Counted from the first letter of the stretch, positions 1 to 10,974 are shown. The stretch: 64,000 nucleotides of DNA from Thermoanaerobacterium sp. RBIITD (GCF_900205865.1 NZ_LT906662.1:434001-498000); one strand, 5' to 3'. Made by a program: numbers and translations. Notes: generated from the sequence alone by a model not told the origin.

Positions 1-332
1 ATCACTGCTCCGATTAGATATTCCGATGTATTAAGGTATGTCTCTATATTTAATGACCACTGTTTTTTCATCTCTTTCGATACTTTTGCATAGCCGTAAC
101 CTGGTAAGTCAGCAAGATAAAATGATTTATTTATAAGGTAAAAATTTATTCCTTGCGTCTTACCAGGTCTTGCGCTAACCCTTGCAAAATTTCTTCTATT
201 TATAATTGTGTTAATGAATGAAGATTTACCTACATTAGACCTTCCAATTACCGCTATCTGTGGCAATTTATCATTGGGATATTGGCTCTTGTTAAATGCG
301 GTAATATTAAGTTCCACTGACTTTATTAGCAT
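1..332 (-). CDS. engB: Ribosome biogenesis GTP-binding protein, 5' part (partial)
   Basis: EngB (YihA/YsxC) is a small essential GTPase that acts in assembly of the large ribosomal subunit. The visible 110 N-terminal residues contain the P-loop [10 protein letters not shown], the switch region RPGKTQG and the G3 motif [10 protein letters not shown]. The ATG at 332 follows a GGAGGAG-type ribosome site. The start lies inside the end of lon (26-bp overlap), so translation is probably coupled. The rest of the gene lies beyond the left edge. The lon-engB order is usual in Firmicutes. Confidence 0.95.
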   Translation of the reverse strand, partial: MLIKSVELNITAFNKSQYPNDKLPQIAVIGRSNVGKSSFINTIINRRNFARVSARPGKTQGINFYLINKSFYLADLPGYGYAKVSKEMKKQWSLNIETYLNTSEYLIGAV

Positions 333-2655
333 CTTGCTTCTCCTCCACTAATGACATTTTTAAGACTTCATCTATACTTGAAACGAATTTAAATTCCAGC
401 TTCTTCTTTACACTTTGCGGTATTTCATCAAGGTCCCTTTTATTTTCAATAGGGGCAATAATCTTGGTAATACCTGCTCTATGTGCAGCTAATACTTTTT
501 CCTTTAAGCCTCCAATCGGCAGAACTTTTCCTGTCAGGGTTATTTCGCCCGTCATTGCAATATCACCTTTTACAGGTACTTTTTTAATAGCCGATACCAT
601 TGCAGTAACCATTGTTATACCTGCTGACGGACCGTCTTTTGGTATGGCTCCCTCCGGTACATGTACATGTATGTCAAGTTTTTTATAAAAATCACTATCG
701 ATACCTAATATATCAGCATTTGCTCTTATATAACTGAACCCGGCCTGTGCAGATTCTTTCATAACATCCCCAAGCTGACCAGTTAATGTAAGTTTCCCAC
801 TTCCCGGCATTGTAGATGCCTCTACTGTTAGAGTATCTCCACCTACTCTTGTCCATGCAAGACCCGTTACCATGCCTATTTTATTTTTTAAATTGGCTTT
901 ATCAATCCTATATATGGGCTTCCCAAGATATCTCTGCAAATTCTGTTTTCCTACCTTTACGGACTTATCACCATCTTCAATTATCTTTTTTATAGACTTT
1001 CTGACGACTTTTGCTATATTCTGTTCTAAGGCCCTTACACCAGCTTCTCTTGTGTATTCAGAAATGATTCCTATTATTGCAGAATCCTGTATCTTTATAA
1101 CATTATCACCTACACCGTGTTCTTTTAAAATTTTTGGAACTAAATAACCCTTAGCAATGTGTAATTTTTCAAGTTCTGTATATCCTGATACATATATGAC
1201 TTCCATCCTGTCTAAAAGTGGTGCCGGTATAGTATCTAAGGTATTTGCCGTTGTTATAAACAATACTTTTGATAAGTCAAATGGTAGGTCAAGGTAGTGA
1301 TCTCTATATGTTGAATTTTGCTCTGGATCCAAAACTTCTAACATGGCTGATGCAGGGTCACCTCTAAAGTCTGAGCTCATTTTGTCTATTTCATCCAATA
1401 AGAAAACCGGGTTTTTTGATCCAGCAATTTTTAATGAATTAATTATTCCACCTGGTATAGCACCGACATATGTCCTCCTATGTCCTCTTATTTCTGCTTC
1501 ATCCCTTACACCGCCAAGTGACATTCTTACAAATTTTCTATTCATAGCGCGGGCTATCGATCTCCCAAGGGACGTTTTGCCAACGCCAGGCGGGCCAACA
1601 AGGCAGAGAATTGGGCTTTTCATTTTTTCATGATAGCTTCTAACAGCTAAAAATTCCAAAATTCTCTCTTTTACTTTCTCAAGCCCATAATGATCTTCAT
1701 TTAATATTTTTTCTGCCCTTTTTAGATCAAGTATATCTTTTGTTTCTTCATTCCATGGAAGGTCAAGTATCCAATCTATATATGTCCTTATAACAGAGCT
1801 TTCAGCAGAGCCTGGGCTCATGCGGCTAAATCTTTTGAGTTCTTCTAGAGCCTTTTCCTTAACTTCATCAGGTAGATTCTTTTTCGCAATCTTTTCTTCA
1901 TATTCTTCTACTTCCTGGTCTATCTCGTCAGATTCTCCAAGCTCAGCCTTTATTGCTCTTAGCTGCTCTCTCAAATAATACTCTTTTTGAACTTTATCAA
2001 TCTGCTTGTGAACTCTCATGTTTATTTTTTTCTCAATATCAAGTATATCGAGTTCTTTTAATAAAAATTCTAGTAGCTTTTCTAGTCTTGCTTTTACATC
2101 AAAGCATTCTAATAACTCCTGGTTCTGGCTTTGATTTAAATTTATATATTCTGTTATGACATCAGATAATCTTCCCGGATCTTCTATTGATACAACATTA
2201 TACAAATTATCTAATGATAGTTTCGAAGTTAGGCTAATATAATCTTCAAAGGCCGATATTACACTTCTCATCAGTGCTTCTATCTCACTGTCTTTTTGAA
2301 GTTCAGCATCATCTACTCTTTCAATAACCTCTACTTCAAAAAAGCTCTCGGAACTTATCAAATTCTTTAATTCTGCTCTGCTGATTCCTTCTACAAGTAC
2401 TCTAACAACTTCACCTGGAAGTTTCAGCATCTGCTTCACTTTTGTTATTGTTCCGACATTGTATATATCATCAATCGAAGGGTCATCGATTTCTGCTTCT
2501 TTTTGTGTAACTAAAAAAACAAGTTGATTGCGAAGCATAGCTTCTTCAATAGCTTTGACAGATTTTCCTCTTCCTACATCAAAATGTAAAACCATGTATG
2601 GAAAAACCGTAAGTCCCCTCAGCGGCACCATAGGTAATATATATTTTTTGTCCAT
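307..2655 (-). CDS. lon: ATP-dependent Lon protease (LonA type)
   Basis: Cytosolic AAA+ serine protease that degrades misfolded and regulatory proteins. The 782 residues match LonA length: N-terminal substrate domain (about 1-200), coiled-coil linker, AAA+ domain with Walker [10 protein letters not shown] and Walker B FLLDEIDK, and a C-terminal protease domain. The catalytic serine lies in PKDGPSAG (near 680) and the lysine near 720. The ATG follows GAGGTGA. It sits downstream of the clpX and LonB-like genes and overlaps engB. No HrcA or CtsR box was recognised. Confidence 0.98.
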   Translation of the reverse strand: MDKKYILPMVPLRGLTVFPYMVLHFDVGRGKSVKAIEEAMLRNQLVFLVTQKEAEIDDPSIDDIYNVGTITKVKQMLKLPGEVVRVLVEGISRAELKNLISSESFFEVEVIERVDDAELQKDSEIEALMRSVISAFEDYISLTSKLSLDNLYNVVSIEDPGRLSDVITEYINLNQSQNQELLECFDVKARLEKLLEFLLKELDILDIEKKINMRVHKQIDKVQKEYYLREQLRAIKAELGESDEIDQEVEEYEEKIAKKNLPDEVKEKALEELKRFSRMSPGSAESSVIRTYIDWILDLPWNEETKDILDLKRAEKILNEDHYGLEKVKERILEFLAVRSYHEKMKSPILCLVGPPGVGKTSLGRSIARAMNRKFVRMSLGGVRDEAEIRGHRRTYVGAIPGGIINSLKIAGSKNPVFLLDEIDKMSSDFRGDPASAMLEVLDPEQNSTYRDHYLDLPFDLSKVLFITTANTLDTIPAPLLDRMEVIYVSGYTELEKLHIAKGYLVPKILKEHGVGDNVIKIQDSAIIGIISEYTREAGVRALEQNIAKVVRKSIKKIIEDGDKSVKVGKQNLQRYLGKPIYRIDKANLKNKIGMVTGLAWTRVGGDTLTVEASTMPGSGKLTLTGQLGDVMKESAQAGFSYIRANADILGIDSDFYKKLDIHVHVPEGAIPKDGPSAGITMVTAMVSAIKKVPVKGDIAMTGEITLTGKVLPIGGLKEKVLAAHRAGITKIIAPIENKRDLDEIPQSVKKKLEFKFVSSIDEVLKMSLVEEKQDANKVSGT

Positions 2656-2733
2656 AAAGTCACCTCGTTCATCCTGTTATACATTTTTAATATATATATT
2701 ATACCTTAAATCCTTTTAATCTCAAAAAATATA

Positions 2734-3603
2734 TTATTTCAAAATATTTTCTAAATCCTCTTCAATTATTATTTTTCTTTCATCTTTAAGAGCATGAATA
2801 GCCGCATGCTGCAAAATATTGATTGCGTCATTGCCACTCTTTGCTATATCACCTACAATGCTATAGACATTTTGTTGAATATCAAAAAGGCCTTTTTTCG
2901 CGGTATTCTTAAATATTTCTATTATTTCATCCCTACTTTGCTCTTTAAAGTATACTAAATCACACATATCTAATAAGTCATGTGGCAAGACTTTATAGTC
3001 ATTAACAGTAACAGCTAAGCAAAAATCAGCGGGAAAACCGTATTTGAATACATATTCCATATGTTCAGGGATCATTCTTGTTTCAAAGGGCTTTTTTAAT
3101 AATACCTTTTTTTCTTTCGCAACATCAACCAATTTCTTAATTAACTTATTGCCCATAAAATCAATATTATCGACATATATAATTCCCTTATTTGCAAATG
3201 TTACTGCACCCATTTTGGGCCTAGGTATTTTAAATATCCCACTTCCATCAGGTACATAAACGCTACCAAAAAGTGTATCATTGATAAAATCTTCTGTATG
3301 GGATTTTTTAGGATAGTACTCCACAAATTTTGATTGACTATTGAAAAAATTATTACCTTTATTTTGTATTTCCTTAAAGCAAACTCTTAATATATCTTTT
3401 TTCTCTATCCCATCAGGGCCTAATAGCGCTATATTTTTAGGTCTATTGAGTCTGAGATCATACAATATTCTTTCTGTGGCTTCCTCTTGTCCTATAATAT
3501 CGTCAAGTGTCTTAATCCTAGTTTTCTCTTCTAATGGTTCAATCAGTCTATCTTGAATTAACTGTTGTCGTTTTTCACATTTTATTTTTATGTTTTCTGG
3601 CAT
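2734..3603 (-). CDS. Truncated LonB-like AAA+ protein with degenerate ATPase motifs, no protease domain
   Basis: The position between clpX and lon is where clostridia and bacilli carry lonB. The sequence resembles the N-terminal half of LonB: it has the TLDDIIGQ start of the AAA+ fold and a GFPADFCLAV segment like GLPADFRLVG. It is only 289 residues against about 550, and the Lon peptidase domain is absent. The Walker A site is degraded (GPDGIEKKD, with no GK[ST]), and the Walker B acidic pair is altered (IIYVDNID in place of the usual FIDEI). ATP hydrolysis is therefore unlikely. The start at 3603 is chosen for its perfect AGGAGG site; an upstream start at 3678 would leave this unused. It may be a conserved pseudo-ATPase adaptor or a decaying gene. 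Confidence 0.75.
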   Translation of the reverse strand: MPENIKIKCEKRQQLIQDRLIEPLEEKTRIKTLDDIIGQEEATERILYDLRLNRPKNIALLGPDGIEKKDILRVCFKEIQNKGNNFFNSQSKFVEYYPKKSHTEDFINDTLFGSVYVPDGSGIFKIPRPKMGAVTFANKGIIYVDNIDFMGNKLIKKLVDVAKEKKVLLKKPFETRMIPEHMEYVFKYGFPADFCLAVTVNDYKVLPHDLLDMCDLVYFKEQSRDEIIEIFKNTAKKGLFDIQQNVYSIVGDIAKSGNDAINILQHAAIHALKDERKIIIEEDLENILK

Positions 3604-3653
3604 AAAAAGCCTCCTTCTATACGCATAGTATGTGTAGGAAGGAGGCTTTTTAT
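3602..3653 (-). promoter_or_regulatory. Hairpin between clpX and the LonB-like gene that buries its ribosome site
   Basis: A 14-bp perfect inverted repeat (arms 3604-3617 and 3638-3651, GAAGGAGGCTTTTT in the downstream arm) extends to 16 bp with the flanking AT pairs. The 3' arm contains the AGGAGG of the LonB-like gene, and the ATG follows at once. The T5 run after the stem also makes it look like an intrinsic terminator for clpX. It could act as terminator, as translational lock, or as both. Confidence 0.7.
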
Positions 3654-3684
3654 ATATTTCAAAAATAATGCTTATCATTATGAC

Positions 3685-4959
3685 TTATGAGGCAGATTCC
3701 GATTTTTTTATCCTCTTTTTTGTTTTCTGTACCTCTGAATATACTATAGTAGGCGGTGCATTATTTATGACAGTTTCCTCGGTTATAATACATTTTTCAA
3801 TGTTATCGCTCGATGGAATCTCATACATTACATCGAGCATAAGCTCTTCTAATATAGACCTCAAACCTCTTGCACCGGTCTTCCTGTCTATTGCCTTTTG
3901 TGCAATGACATTTAGAGCTTTTTTCTCAAACTCAAGTTTTACACCGTCTAATTCAAATAACTTTTCATATTGTTTTGTAAGAGCATTTTTAGGCTCTGTT
4001 AAAATACGTATAAGCGCATCTTTATCTAGTGAGTCAAGCGTAACAACAATCGGCAATCTTCCAATAAATTCGGGTATCAAACCGAATTTAAGCAAATCTT
4101 CAGGCATTATGTTCTTTAAGATTTCGCCTATCTTTTTTTCTTGTTTGCTAACAACTTCAGAGCCAAATCCTAAGGACTTTTTACCTATTCGCGATTCAAT
4201 TATCTTTTCGATACCATCAAATGCACCGCCGACAATAAACAATATATTTGTTGTGTCTATCTGTATAAATTCCTGATGTGGATGTTTTCTTCCACCTTGT
4301 GGCGGAACATTTGCAACAGTTCCCTCAAGAATCTTTAATAAAGCCTGTTGCACGCCTTCACCTGATACATCCCTCGTAATCGAAGGATTTTCTGATTTTC
4401 TCGCTATTTTATCAACTTCATCAATATATACTATACCTTTTTCTGCTTTTTCTATATCATAATCTGCAGCCTGGATGAGCTTTAAAAGGATATTTTCTAC
4501 ATCTTCACCGACATAACCAGCTTCAGTAAGCGATGTAGCATCAGCAATTGCAAATGGTACATTTAACATCCTTGCGAGTGTCTGGGCAAGAAGTGTCTTA
4601 CCAGATCCTGTAGGCCCAAGCATAAGAATATTACTCTTTTGCAGCTCCACATCATCAGACTTTACTCTGCTGTTTATTCTTTTATAATGATTGTATACAG
4701 CTACTGCTAAGGCCTTTTTTGCCTTGTCTTGACCTATTACATATTGATCTAAAAAATCTTTAATTTCCTTTGGTTTTGGGAGTTCACCGATCTCTACATC
4801 TATATTTTCTTCAAATTCTTCATCGATGATCTCCTGGCATAGCTCTATACATTCGTCACATATATATACACCGGGACCAGCAACCAATCTTTTTACCTGG
4901 TCCTGTGATTTACCGCAAAATGAACATTTTAGTTGTTTTTGGTTATCATATTTAGCCAT
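3685..4959 (-). CDS. clpX: ClpX, ATPase subunit of the ClpXP protease
   Basis: AAA+ unfoldase that feeds substrates to ClpP. 424 residues, normal length. The N-terminal zinc-binding domain has C12, C15, C34 and C37. Further motifs are Walker A GPTGSGKT, Walker B VYIDEVDK and the pore loop GYVGEDV. The ATG follows AGAGGTGG. It lies 20 bp downstream of clpP in the tig-clpP-clpX operon. Confidence 0.98.
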   Translation of the reverse strand: MAKYDNQKQLKCSFCGKSQDQVKRLVAGPGVYICDECIELCQEIIDEEFEENIDVEIGELPKPKEIKDFLDQYVIGQDKAKKALAVAVYNHYKRINSRVKSDDVELQKSNILMLGPTGSGKTLLAQTLARMLNVPFAIADATSLTEAGYVGEDVENILLKLIQAADYDIEKAEKGIVYIDEVDKIARKSENPSITRDVSGEGVQQALLKILEGTVANVPPQGGRKHPHQEFIQIDTTNILFIVGGAFDGIEKIIESRIGKKSLGFGSEVVSKQEKKIGEILKNIMPEDLLKFGLIPEFIGRLPIVVTLDSLDKDALIRILTEPKNALTKQYEKLFELDGVKLEFEKKALNVIAQKAIDRKTGARGLRSILEELMLDVMYEIPSSDNIEKCIITEETVINNAPPTIVYSEVQKTKKRIKKSESAS

Positions 4960-4979
4960 TTTTCCACCTCTTTTGGGGC

Positions 4980-5564
4980 TTATTTTCTATTAACCAATAT
5001 ATCATCAATGAGCCCATATGCTTTGGCCTCATCTGGATCCATGAAAAAGTCCCTCTCTGTATCTCTTTGAATTTTTTCCAGTGGCTGACCAGTTCTCTCT
5101 GAAAGTATTTTATTTAGCTTATCTTTCATCTTGATAATTCTCTCTGCATGTATTTTAATGTCTGTAGCCTGTCCTTGTGTACCACCGAGCGGCTGGTGAA
5201 TCATTATTTCACTATTTGGCAGTGCAAATCTTTTGCCTTTCGCCCCGGCAGCAAGTAAAAAGGCTCCCATTGATGCAGCCATTCCAACACACATTGTAAC
5301 TACATCTGGTTTTATATACTGCATTGTGTCATATATTGCAAAGCCAGAACTAATTGAACCGCCTGGACTATTTATATATAGCCAAATATCTTTATCAGGA
5401 TCTTCTCCTTCAAGGAAAAGAAGCTGTGCTACTACAAGACTTGCTGTGACATCATTGATCTCATCGCCAAGGAAAACAATCCTATCTTTTAAGAGTCTTG
5501 AAAATATATCGTATGAACGTTCTCCTCTATTTGTCTGTTCAACTACAATAGGTACTAAACTCAT
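4980..5564 (-). CDS. clpP: ClpP, proteolytic subunit of Clp protease
   Basis: Serine peptidase that forms the tetradecameric barrel used by ClpX. 194 residues with the complete triad: S98 in GMAASMGA, H123 in MIHQPLGG and D172 in ERDFFMD. It starts 5 bp after the tig stop and lies directly upstream of clpX. The ATG has a GGAGTGATAT-type ribosome site that overlaps the end of tig. Confidence 0.98.
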   Translation of the reverse strand: MSLVPIVVEQTNRGERSYDIFSRLLKDRIVFLGDEINDVTASLVVAQLLFLEGEDPDKDIWLYINSPGGSISSGFAIYDTMQYIKPDVVTMCVGMAASMGAFLLAAGAKGKRFALPNSEIMIHQPLGGTQGQATDIKIHAERIIKMKDKLNKILSERTGQPLEKIQRDTERDFFMDPDEAKAYGLIDDILVNRK

Positions 5565-5569
5565 TTATA

Positions 5570-6868
5570 TCACTCCTCTTTACTTATTATTTTACTATTA
5601 TCAAAGATAAAGTCAATCGTCTTAAAATATACTATATCTTCTTTTATATTATTTATTTGGTTTTCATTAAGTTCTTTCTTTAAATCTTCTACAGATATGT
5701 TGTAATTTTTTGCCATTTCACTTATTCTATTCTCAACTTCTTCATCTGTAGCTTCAATATTTTCATTCTTGCCAATTTTGTCTATAACAAGCTGTGTCTT
5801 TACCCTTAATGCAGCATCATCATGCATTTCTTTCCTTAAGTCATCTTTACTTTTTCCTGTTATCTCAAGGTACTTGTCGAGATTTAAACCTTGATATCTC
5901 AAGTTGTAATCGAGGTCTCTCAATGAAATGTCTATCTGTCTATCTATCATTACTTCCGGTATTTCAACTTTTGCATTTTCGACAACAGTTTTAACTGCGT
6001 TATCTTTCATCTCATTTTCTGCATTTTTATTGTATTGCTCTTGGATTTCTTTTTTTATGCTGTCTTTTAATTCATCAAGTGTATCAAACTCACTGACATC
6101 TTTTGCAAAGTCATCATTTAATTCAGGCAGCTCTTTATATTTTATTGAGTTTAATTTTACTTTAAAAACTGCGTCTTTCCCTTTTAAATTTTCTACTCTA
6201 TAATCTTCAGGAAACTTTACATTCACATCAAATTCATCATTAACATTATGACCAACAATTTGTTCTTCAAAGCCTGGTATGAATGTCTTGGAACCAAGCT
6301 CAAGTGAGTAATTATCGCTTTTACCACCTTCAAATGGAACACCATCGATAAAACCTTCAAAGCTTATATCTACAATGTCACCCATCTGTGCCGCTCTATC
6401 TTCTACAGGTATTACTCTCGCATTTTTTTCTCTCATCTGCTCTAATCTATTTGTAACATCCTCGTCTTTTACATTATACTCTACTTTTTTAACTTCTATA
6501 CCTTTATATTGTCCAAGTTCTACATCTGGCAGAACAGGAACTACTGCTTCTATTATTAAGTCTTTACCTTTTCCGATTTGAATAATATCTATATTTGGGC
6601 TATCTACAGGCTCGATTTTGAATGAGTCTAGTGCCTCTTGATATGCATCAGGAAACACGTGCTCAATAGCATCCTCATATAATACACCTTCGCCATAATA
6701 CCTTTCAACAATAATTCTTGGTGCTTTTCCACGTCTAAAGCCAGGGATATTAAACTTACCAACATTCTTTTTGTATGAATAATTTAAACCTTCTTCGAAT
6801 TTTTCTTTTGGAATATTTAATTCAATTGTAGCAACACTTTTTTCTAATTTCTTTAGATTACTGCTCAT
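5570..6868 (-). CDS. tig: Trigger factor
   Basis: Ribosome-associated chaperone and peptidyl-prolyl isomerase. The N-terminal ribosome-binding domain has the signature GFRRGKAP (around residue 45). An FKBP-type PPIase domain (about 150-245) and an alpha-helical C-terminal domain follow. The start at 6868 (MSSNLKKLEKS) is preceded by AGGAGG at good spacing; an upstream ATG at 6889 would lack this and add seven unusual residues. 432 residues is normal. It is first in the operon with clpP and clpX. Confidence 0.97.
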   Translation of the reverse strand: MSSNLKKLEKSVATIELNIPKEKFEEGLNYSYKKNVGKFNIPGFRRGKAPRIIVERYYGEGVLYEDAIEHVFPDAYQEALDSFKIEPVDSPNIDIIQIGKGKDLIIEAVVPVLPDVELGQYKGIEVKKVEYNVKDEDVTNRLEQMREKNARVIPVEDRAAQMGDIVDISFEGFIDGVPFEGGKSDNYSLELGSKTFIPGFEEQIVGHNVNDEFDVNVKFPEDYRVENLKGKDAVFKVKLNSIKYKELPELNDDFAKDVSEFDTLDELKDSIKKEIQEQYNKNAENEMKDNAVKTVVENAKVEIPEVMIDRQIDISLRDLDYNLRYQGLNLDKYLEITGKSKDDLRKEMHDDAALRVKTQLVIDKIGKNENIEATDEEVENRISEMAKNYNISVEDLKKELNENQINNIKEDIVYFKTIDFIFDNSKIISKEE

Positions 6869-6917
6869 TAAGTAAATCCTCCTATTCATATGTTTAAACG
6901 TTAAATAACTTCTATTT

Positions 6918-6945
6918 ATTATAACATAAAAAAATTTTTATTCAA
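6918..6945 (-). promoter_or_regulatory. tig: Likely promoter of the tig-clpP-clpX operon
   Basis: On the minus strand, TTGAAT (6940-6945) and TATAAT (6918-6923) are separated by 16 bp, with TG one base before the -10 (extended -10). It lies about 50 bp upstream of tig. No CtsR operator was recognised. Confidence 0.7.
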
Positions 6946-7077
6946 ACGTCTTTACTTTTATTTTATCATTTTTTAACAAAAAAGAAACTACTTTTATTAG
7001 AATTTAGCAAATTTTTCTATTTAAACATTGTAACGGTTAGTTTGTTTTATCTATCTTCATAATTTTACACCACCAAA

Positions 7078-7911
7078 TTATTCTTTATATGCTTCACGTA
7101 ACATCTTAATTTCATCTTTATAACCAGATAAATCATTTGGTGTTTCTAAAATAAATGGTAAGTGTCTCAATTTGGGATGATTAATTATTTTAATAATTGC
7201 TTCCATCCCAATAAAGCCGTTGCCAATCTTTTCATGGCGATCCTTATGACTTCCGAAAGGGTTTTTGCTATCATTTAAGTGTATTGCATATAATTTATCA
7301 AGGCCAATGATTCTGTCAAATTCAGCCAAAACACCATCCAAATCATTAACTATGTCATAACCAGCATCATAAATATGACAAGTATCAAGACATACACCCA
7401 TTTTATCGATAAGAGTAACCCCATTTAAAATTTGTTTTATTTCTTCAAAACTTCGGCCTATTTCTGTTCCTTTGCCAGCCATTGTCTCAAGTAATACAAT
7501 AGTAGTTTGTTCTGGTTTTAGTATAGTGTTAAGCATATTTATTATATATTCTATACCTACTTCTACCCCTTGTTTTACATGACTTCCAGGATGAAAGTCA
7601 TAAAGGTTATATGGTAGATATTCCATTCTCTCTAAATCCTCTGCCATAACTTCCATTGCAAATCTCCTTGCACTTTCGTCTTGTGAACATGGGTTTAGTG
7701 TATATGGCGCATGTGCTACAATCTTTGAAAAGTTATTCTCCTTTGCAATTTCTAGAAAAACCTCACAATCCTTTGGATCTATTTCTTTTGCTTTACTGCC
7801 CCTCGGATTGCGGGTAAAAAATTGCAATGTATTTGCATTCAGCTGAATAGCTTCCTTTCCCATAGCAGCATATCCTTTTGATACTGACAAATGACAACCT
7901 ATATTTAACAT
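7078..7911 (-). CDS. nfo: Endonuclease IV (AP endonuclease)
   Basis: Zn-dependent AP endonuclease of base excision repair, TIM-barrel fold. The 277 residues show the family start [11 protein letters not shown] and metal-ligand motifs including [61 protein letters not shown] and a C-terminal LETPN. It is a single gene, separated from tig by 160 bp of AT-rich sequence. Confidence 0.97.
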   Translation of the reverse strand: MLNIGCHLSVSKGYAAMGKEAIQLNANTLQFFTRNPRGSKAKEIDPKDCEVFLEIAKENNFSKIVAHAPYTLNPCSQDESARRFAMEVMAEDLERMEYLPYNLYDFHPGSHVKQGVEVGIEYIINMLNTILKPEQTTIVLLETMAGKGTEIGRSFEEIKQILNGVTLIDKMGVCLDTCHIYDAGYDIVNDLDGVLAEFDRIIGLDKLYAIHLNDSKNPFGSHKDRHEKIGNGFIGMEAIIKIINHPKLRHLPFILETPNDLSGYKDEIKMLREAYKE

Positions 7912-8017
7912 AATTACCTCCTAATTATCGTTTCTCTAATCTCCTATGCCTTTTTAACTTTCTTTTTCTACTCATTCAATCATCTTCTATTTACCCCAGG
8001 ATCGCTAATCTTAATAG

Positions 8018-10444
8018 CTATTCACATTCATTAATATATCGCACACGATTCCTGCCGGCAACCTTTGCCTCATACATCATATTGTCTGCCTTATTCACCA
8101 ATGTATCAACCGAGTCCCCCGGACAGTAACCGGCAACCCCGAAACTGGCCGTTGCATGACCCACACCCGGTATATACATGCAGCTTAAATTTTCCCGCAG
8201 CTCTTCCGCTAAGCATGCTGCATTTTTTACCGTTGTATCCGGAAGAAGTATAACAAATTCCTCTCCGCCCCAGCGGGCCAGAGTATCTATTTTGCGGATC
8301 CTGTTCTTAATCAGTTTTGCTATACTTTTAAGAACTAAATCACCGGCGTTATGGCCAAAACGGTCATTGATGCTCTTAAAGCGATCTATATCCAGCATTA
8401 TCAGGGAAAACTTTCTATCTGTTCGTTTGGTGCGCTCTATTTCTTCTTCCAATTTTTGTGTAAAATAACGGCGGTTATAGGCATTTGTCAAAGCGTCAGT
8501 AACAGATAAATGGCGAAGTTCTTCTTCTATTTTTTTGTACCTGGTGACATCAGTGGCATAATGAAGATAGACATCCTCCCCCAAGGGTATCCACCACGTA
8601 TCCCATATACTACCCGCCAGCTCCACTTCGCTGTTTATCGGTTCATTTCTGTCCAAGGCTTCGTCTCCGCGACAGAAATAGCATTTAGTACCGGGCAAAG
8701 GGATGCCTGTTTTTTTTAATGCCTCTCTGTATTCATCCGGCAGGTATTTCCCGCCATGGATGCCTTTCCAGCAATAATCCACATTTTTTGTCCCAAATAA
8801 TGACACCGCTGCTTTATTCCGTGCCAGAATACGGCGCTCCCTTGAAACAAGCCAGGCCGGACTGGGAATGCCCTCCAGCATAAGGCGAAACCTTTTTTCT
8901 TTTTGTCTGTTTGCCTCTTCCAGTTGTTTTCTTTCAGTTATATCATCAATAATTATCTGAGCGCCTATCACCGTATTTCTATCTACCAGTGGTTTAACAT
9001 GAGCTCGCAACCATACTTTCTTGCCCCATTTGGATTCATAATTCATTTCATATGTGCCGGGCTTATTATTTTGCAAACATTCTTCAAGTTTTCTTGAAAG
9101 ACCATGTCTGACCAATAAAGGGAATGTTAAAAGATTAATCTTTTTTGTTTCCTCAATACCTGGGGAGCCAAGTATTTCTAATGTTTTTTGATTTACATAA
9201 ATAACATTGCCTTCTTTATCACATCTTAAAATTCCAATCGGGGCATTCTCGGCTAATTCCAAATATTGTTTATGGCTATACTCAAGTTCCTCCTCCCGCT
9301 GTTTGCGTTCGCTGATGTCGCGCACAATTCCCACCGCATGCCAGACATTCCTAATTCTCAAAGCGGACAGCGAAAGCTCAATATCAAGTTCTCGTCCGTC
9401 TTTATGCTTAGCTTTCAAATCAATTATTTTCCCCACAGCATTGCCTTTTCCGGTTAATTGAAAATGCTTGAAAGCCTGACGATAAAGCTTATAAAAGCAT
9501 TCATCCGGCACCAACAGCCGGTGCAATTCCTTTCCCAGTATTTCTTCCTGGGAGTAGCCAAAGAGCTGCTCAGCTGCAAGGTTCCAAAAAGTTACATTTC
9601 CCTGCTCGTCAAGCATGACGATAGCGTCCCGGACAGCGTCCATAATGGCACTTAATGTCGCCTCCTTTTCCAGCAGCTCTTCTTTCATTTCTCTGCGTTC
9701 AGTCAGGTCAATAACCAACTCCAGACATAATTTTTCTCCCTCGTAATCAAAAATCTGCAAATTTATTTCCACAGGATACAGGAACCCGTCCTTCCGGCGG
9801 TGCACTGTTTCAAACAAGACCTGCTCCTGTTCCCCGCTGACTAGTGAGTTAAGGAGTTTTTGAAAACTCTTTATGTCAAATTCTGGTTTGAGATCGAGGG
9901 GAGTCATGGTATTTAGTTCTTCGATTGTATATCCTAGATTCTTTCTGGCAATGCGGTTTACAGCAACAAATTTTAGGGACTTCGGATGAAAAATATAGAG
10001 TTCATTCAGGGAGTTTTCAAAAAGCCGTTCAAACATTCTGGCATGGGAATTTGCTTCATGAAGTTTCAAAGCCATTTCCACTGCGGATAGCAACGCATAT
10101 TTGTCAGATCCCTTAACAACAAATCCGTAACCTTTAACAGCTTTAATATTTTCCAGTATTTCTCTAGAAGTATTGGCTGTCAAAAATATTACGGGAATGT
10201 CCCGGGATTTAATTATTCTGCGTGCAGCATCTATTCCGTCCATTTCCCCCGCCAATTCGATATCCATCAGAACCAGGTCTGGCGGAAAGACGCCACTTAT
10301 CTTTTGTAATGCTTCTTCCCCTGTAACAGCGGTTTCCACATCATAGCCGTTGCTATGTAGAAGATCCGAAATAACCAGCTGCGTTAAGCGGCTGTCTTCT
10401 ACCTGCAATATTTTTTTCCTTTTTTGCATATTTTCTATGTGCAA
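8018..10444 (-). CDS. Response regulator-PAS(x4)-GGDEF diguanylate cyclase
   Basis: Predicted cytosolic c-di-GMP synthase; no membrane segment is seen. It has a receiver domain (about 10-125; phospho-acceptor Asp in LVLMDIE), four PAS-like domains (about 135-640) and a GGDEF domain with GGEEF (about 720). An RxxD inhibitory site (RKID) lies five residues before GGEEF, so product inhibition is likely. The last PAS carries Cys-rich YCWKGIHGG and CYFCRGDE segments that could bind metal or cofactor. Fusion of a receiver directly to PAS and GGDEF suggests a partner histidine kinase elsewhere. Codons look more GC-rich than in neighbouring genes, which may mean transfer. A second ATG five codons in is possible. 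Confidence 0.9.
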   Translation of the reverse strand: MHIENMQKRKKILQVEDSRLTQLVISDLLHSNGYDVETAVTGEEALQKISGVFPPDLVLMDIELAGEMDGIDAARRIIKSRDIPVIFLTANTSREILENIKAVKGYGFVVKGSDKYALLSAVEMALKLHEANSHARMFERLFENSLNELYIFHPKSLKFVAVNRIARKNLGYTIEELNTMTPLDLKPEFDIKSFQKLLNSLVSGEQEQVLFETVHRRKDGFLYPVEINLQIFDYEGEKLCLELVIDLTERREMKEELLEKEATLSAIMDAVRDAIVMLDEQGNVTFWNLAAEQLFGYSQEEILGKELHRLLVPDECFYKLYRQAFKHFQLTGKGNAVGKIIDLKAKHKDGRELDIELSLSALRIRNVWHAVGIVRDISERKQREEELEYSHKQYLELAENAPIGILRCDKEGNVIYVNQKTLEILGSPGIEETKKINLLTFPLLVRHGLSRKLEECLQNNKPGTYEMNYESKWGKKVWLRAHVKPLVDRNTVIGAQIIIDDITERKQLEEANRQKEKRFRLMLEGIPSPAWLVSRERRILARNKAAVSLFGTKNVDYCWKGIHGGKYLPDEYREALKKTGIPLPGTKCYFCRGDEALDRNEPINSEVELAGSIWDTWWIPLGEDVYLHYATDVTRYKKIEEELRHLSVTDALTNAYNRRYFTQKLEEEIERTKRTDRKFSLIMLDIDRFKSINDRFGHNAGDLVLKSIAKLIKNRIRKIDTLARWGGEEFVILLPDTTVKNAACLAEELRENLSCMYIPGVGHATASFGVAGYCPGDSVDTLVNKADNMMYEAKVAGRNRVRYINECE

Positions 10445-10937
10445 TTTTTATCGCCTCTCAGACTGTAGATTTTTACAGTTTTCTCCTTCATTTATTTATT
10501 TAGGCTGCTTTCCTCTGATTAAACATTTGTTTTATTTTAACTTGAATTCGGCAGGTAAATTATCAAAATACCTAAATAGGCTATTTGATAGCTAAATAAA
10601 ATGAATATTTTTTTACAAAATATATATGGAGATTTCCCCTTTTCTGATAAAATTTAAGGGAATCTCCATAATAAGAGTTTAACACTTAGTGTCCTAAAAG
10701 AAAAGAGGTTTTTAAAAAGTTTAACATTAAAAAGAGGAATATAAAAGTGCAATTTAGATGTATTCTTACTGCACCTTCTTTTTTATTTATGTTTTAAATG
10801 ATAAATGATATCAAGTTAAATTTTTTGACATTAAATCTGTAATGCTAACGTAAATCGAGAATAAGTTATTTTTATACTAAATTAATTTGAGAATATGGTA
10901 CAAAAATGGTTTAAACTATGCTCATTTAATTTGAGTC
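10445..10937. other. Intergenic region with two hairpins, no gene seen
   Basis: AT-rich spacer between the divergent GGDEF and marR genes. It holds an imperfect hairpin (10625-10641 with 10656-10670, core GGAGATT/AATCTCC). Around 10747-10790 a weaker stem (GTGCA/TGCAC) followed by a T run resembles a plus-strand terminator. No convincing coding sequence was found. Confidence 0.5.
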
Positions 10938-10965
10938 TTGACAATTAATGTATACATACTATACA
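10938..10965 (+). promoter_or_regulatory. marR promoter with operator over the -10
   Basis: A consensus TTGACA (10938-10943) and TATACA (10960-10965) with a 16-bp spacer. The near-palindrome GTATAC-ATA-CTATAC (10950-10964) covers the -10 and matches the palindrome before the downstream transporter gene, so it is a likely autoregulatory operator. The expected transcript start lies only a few bases before the marR ATG. Confidence 0.75.
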
Positions 10966-10974
10966 ATAGTAAAT

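Noticed and set aside
3668-4276. 202-codon plus-strand frame opposite clpX
   Set aside because: Shadow of clpX; no ribosome site and no recognisable protein.
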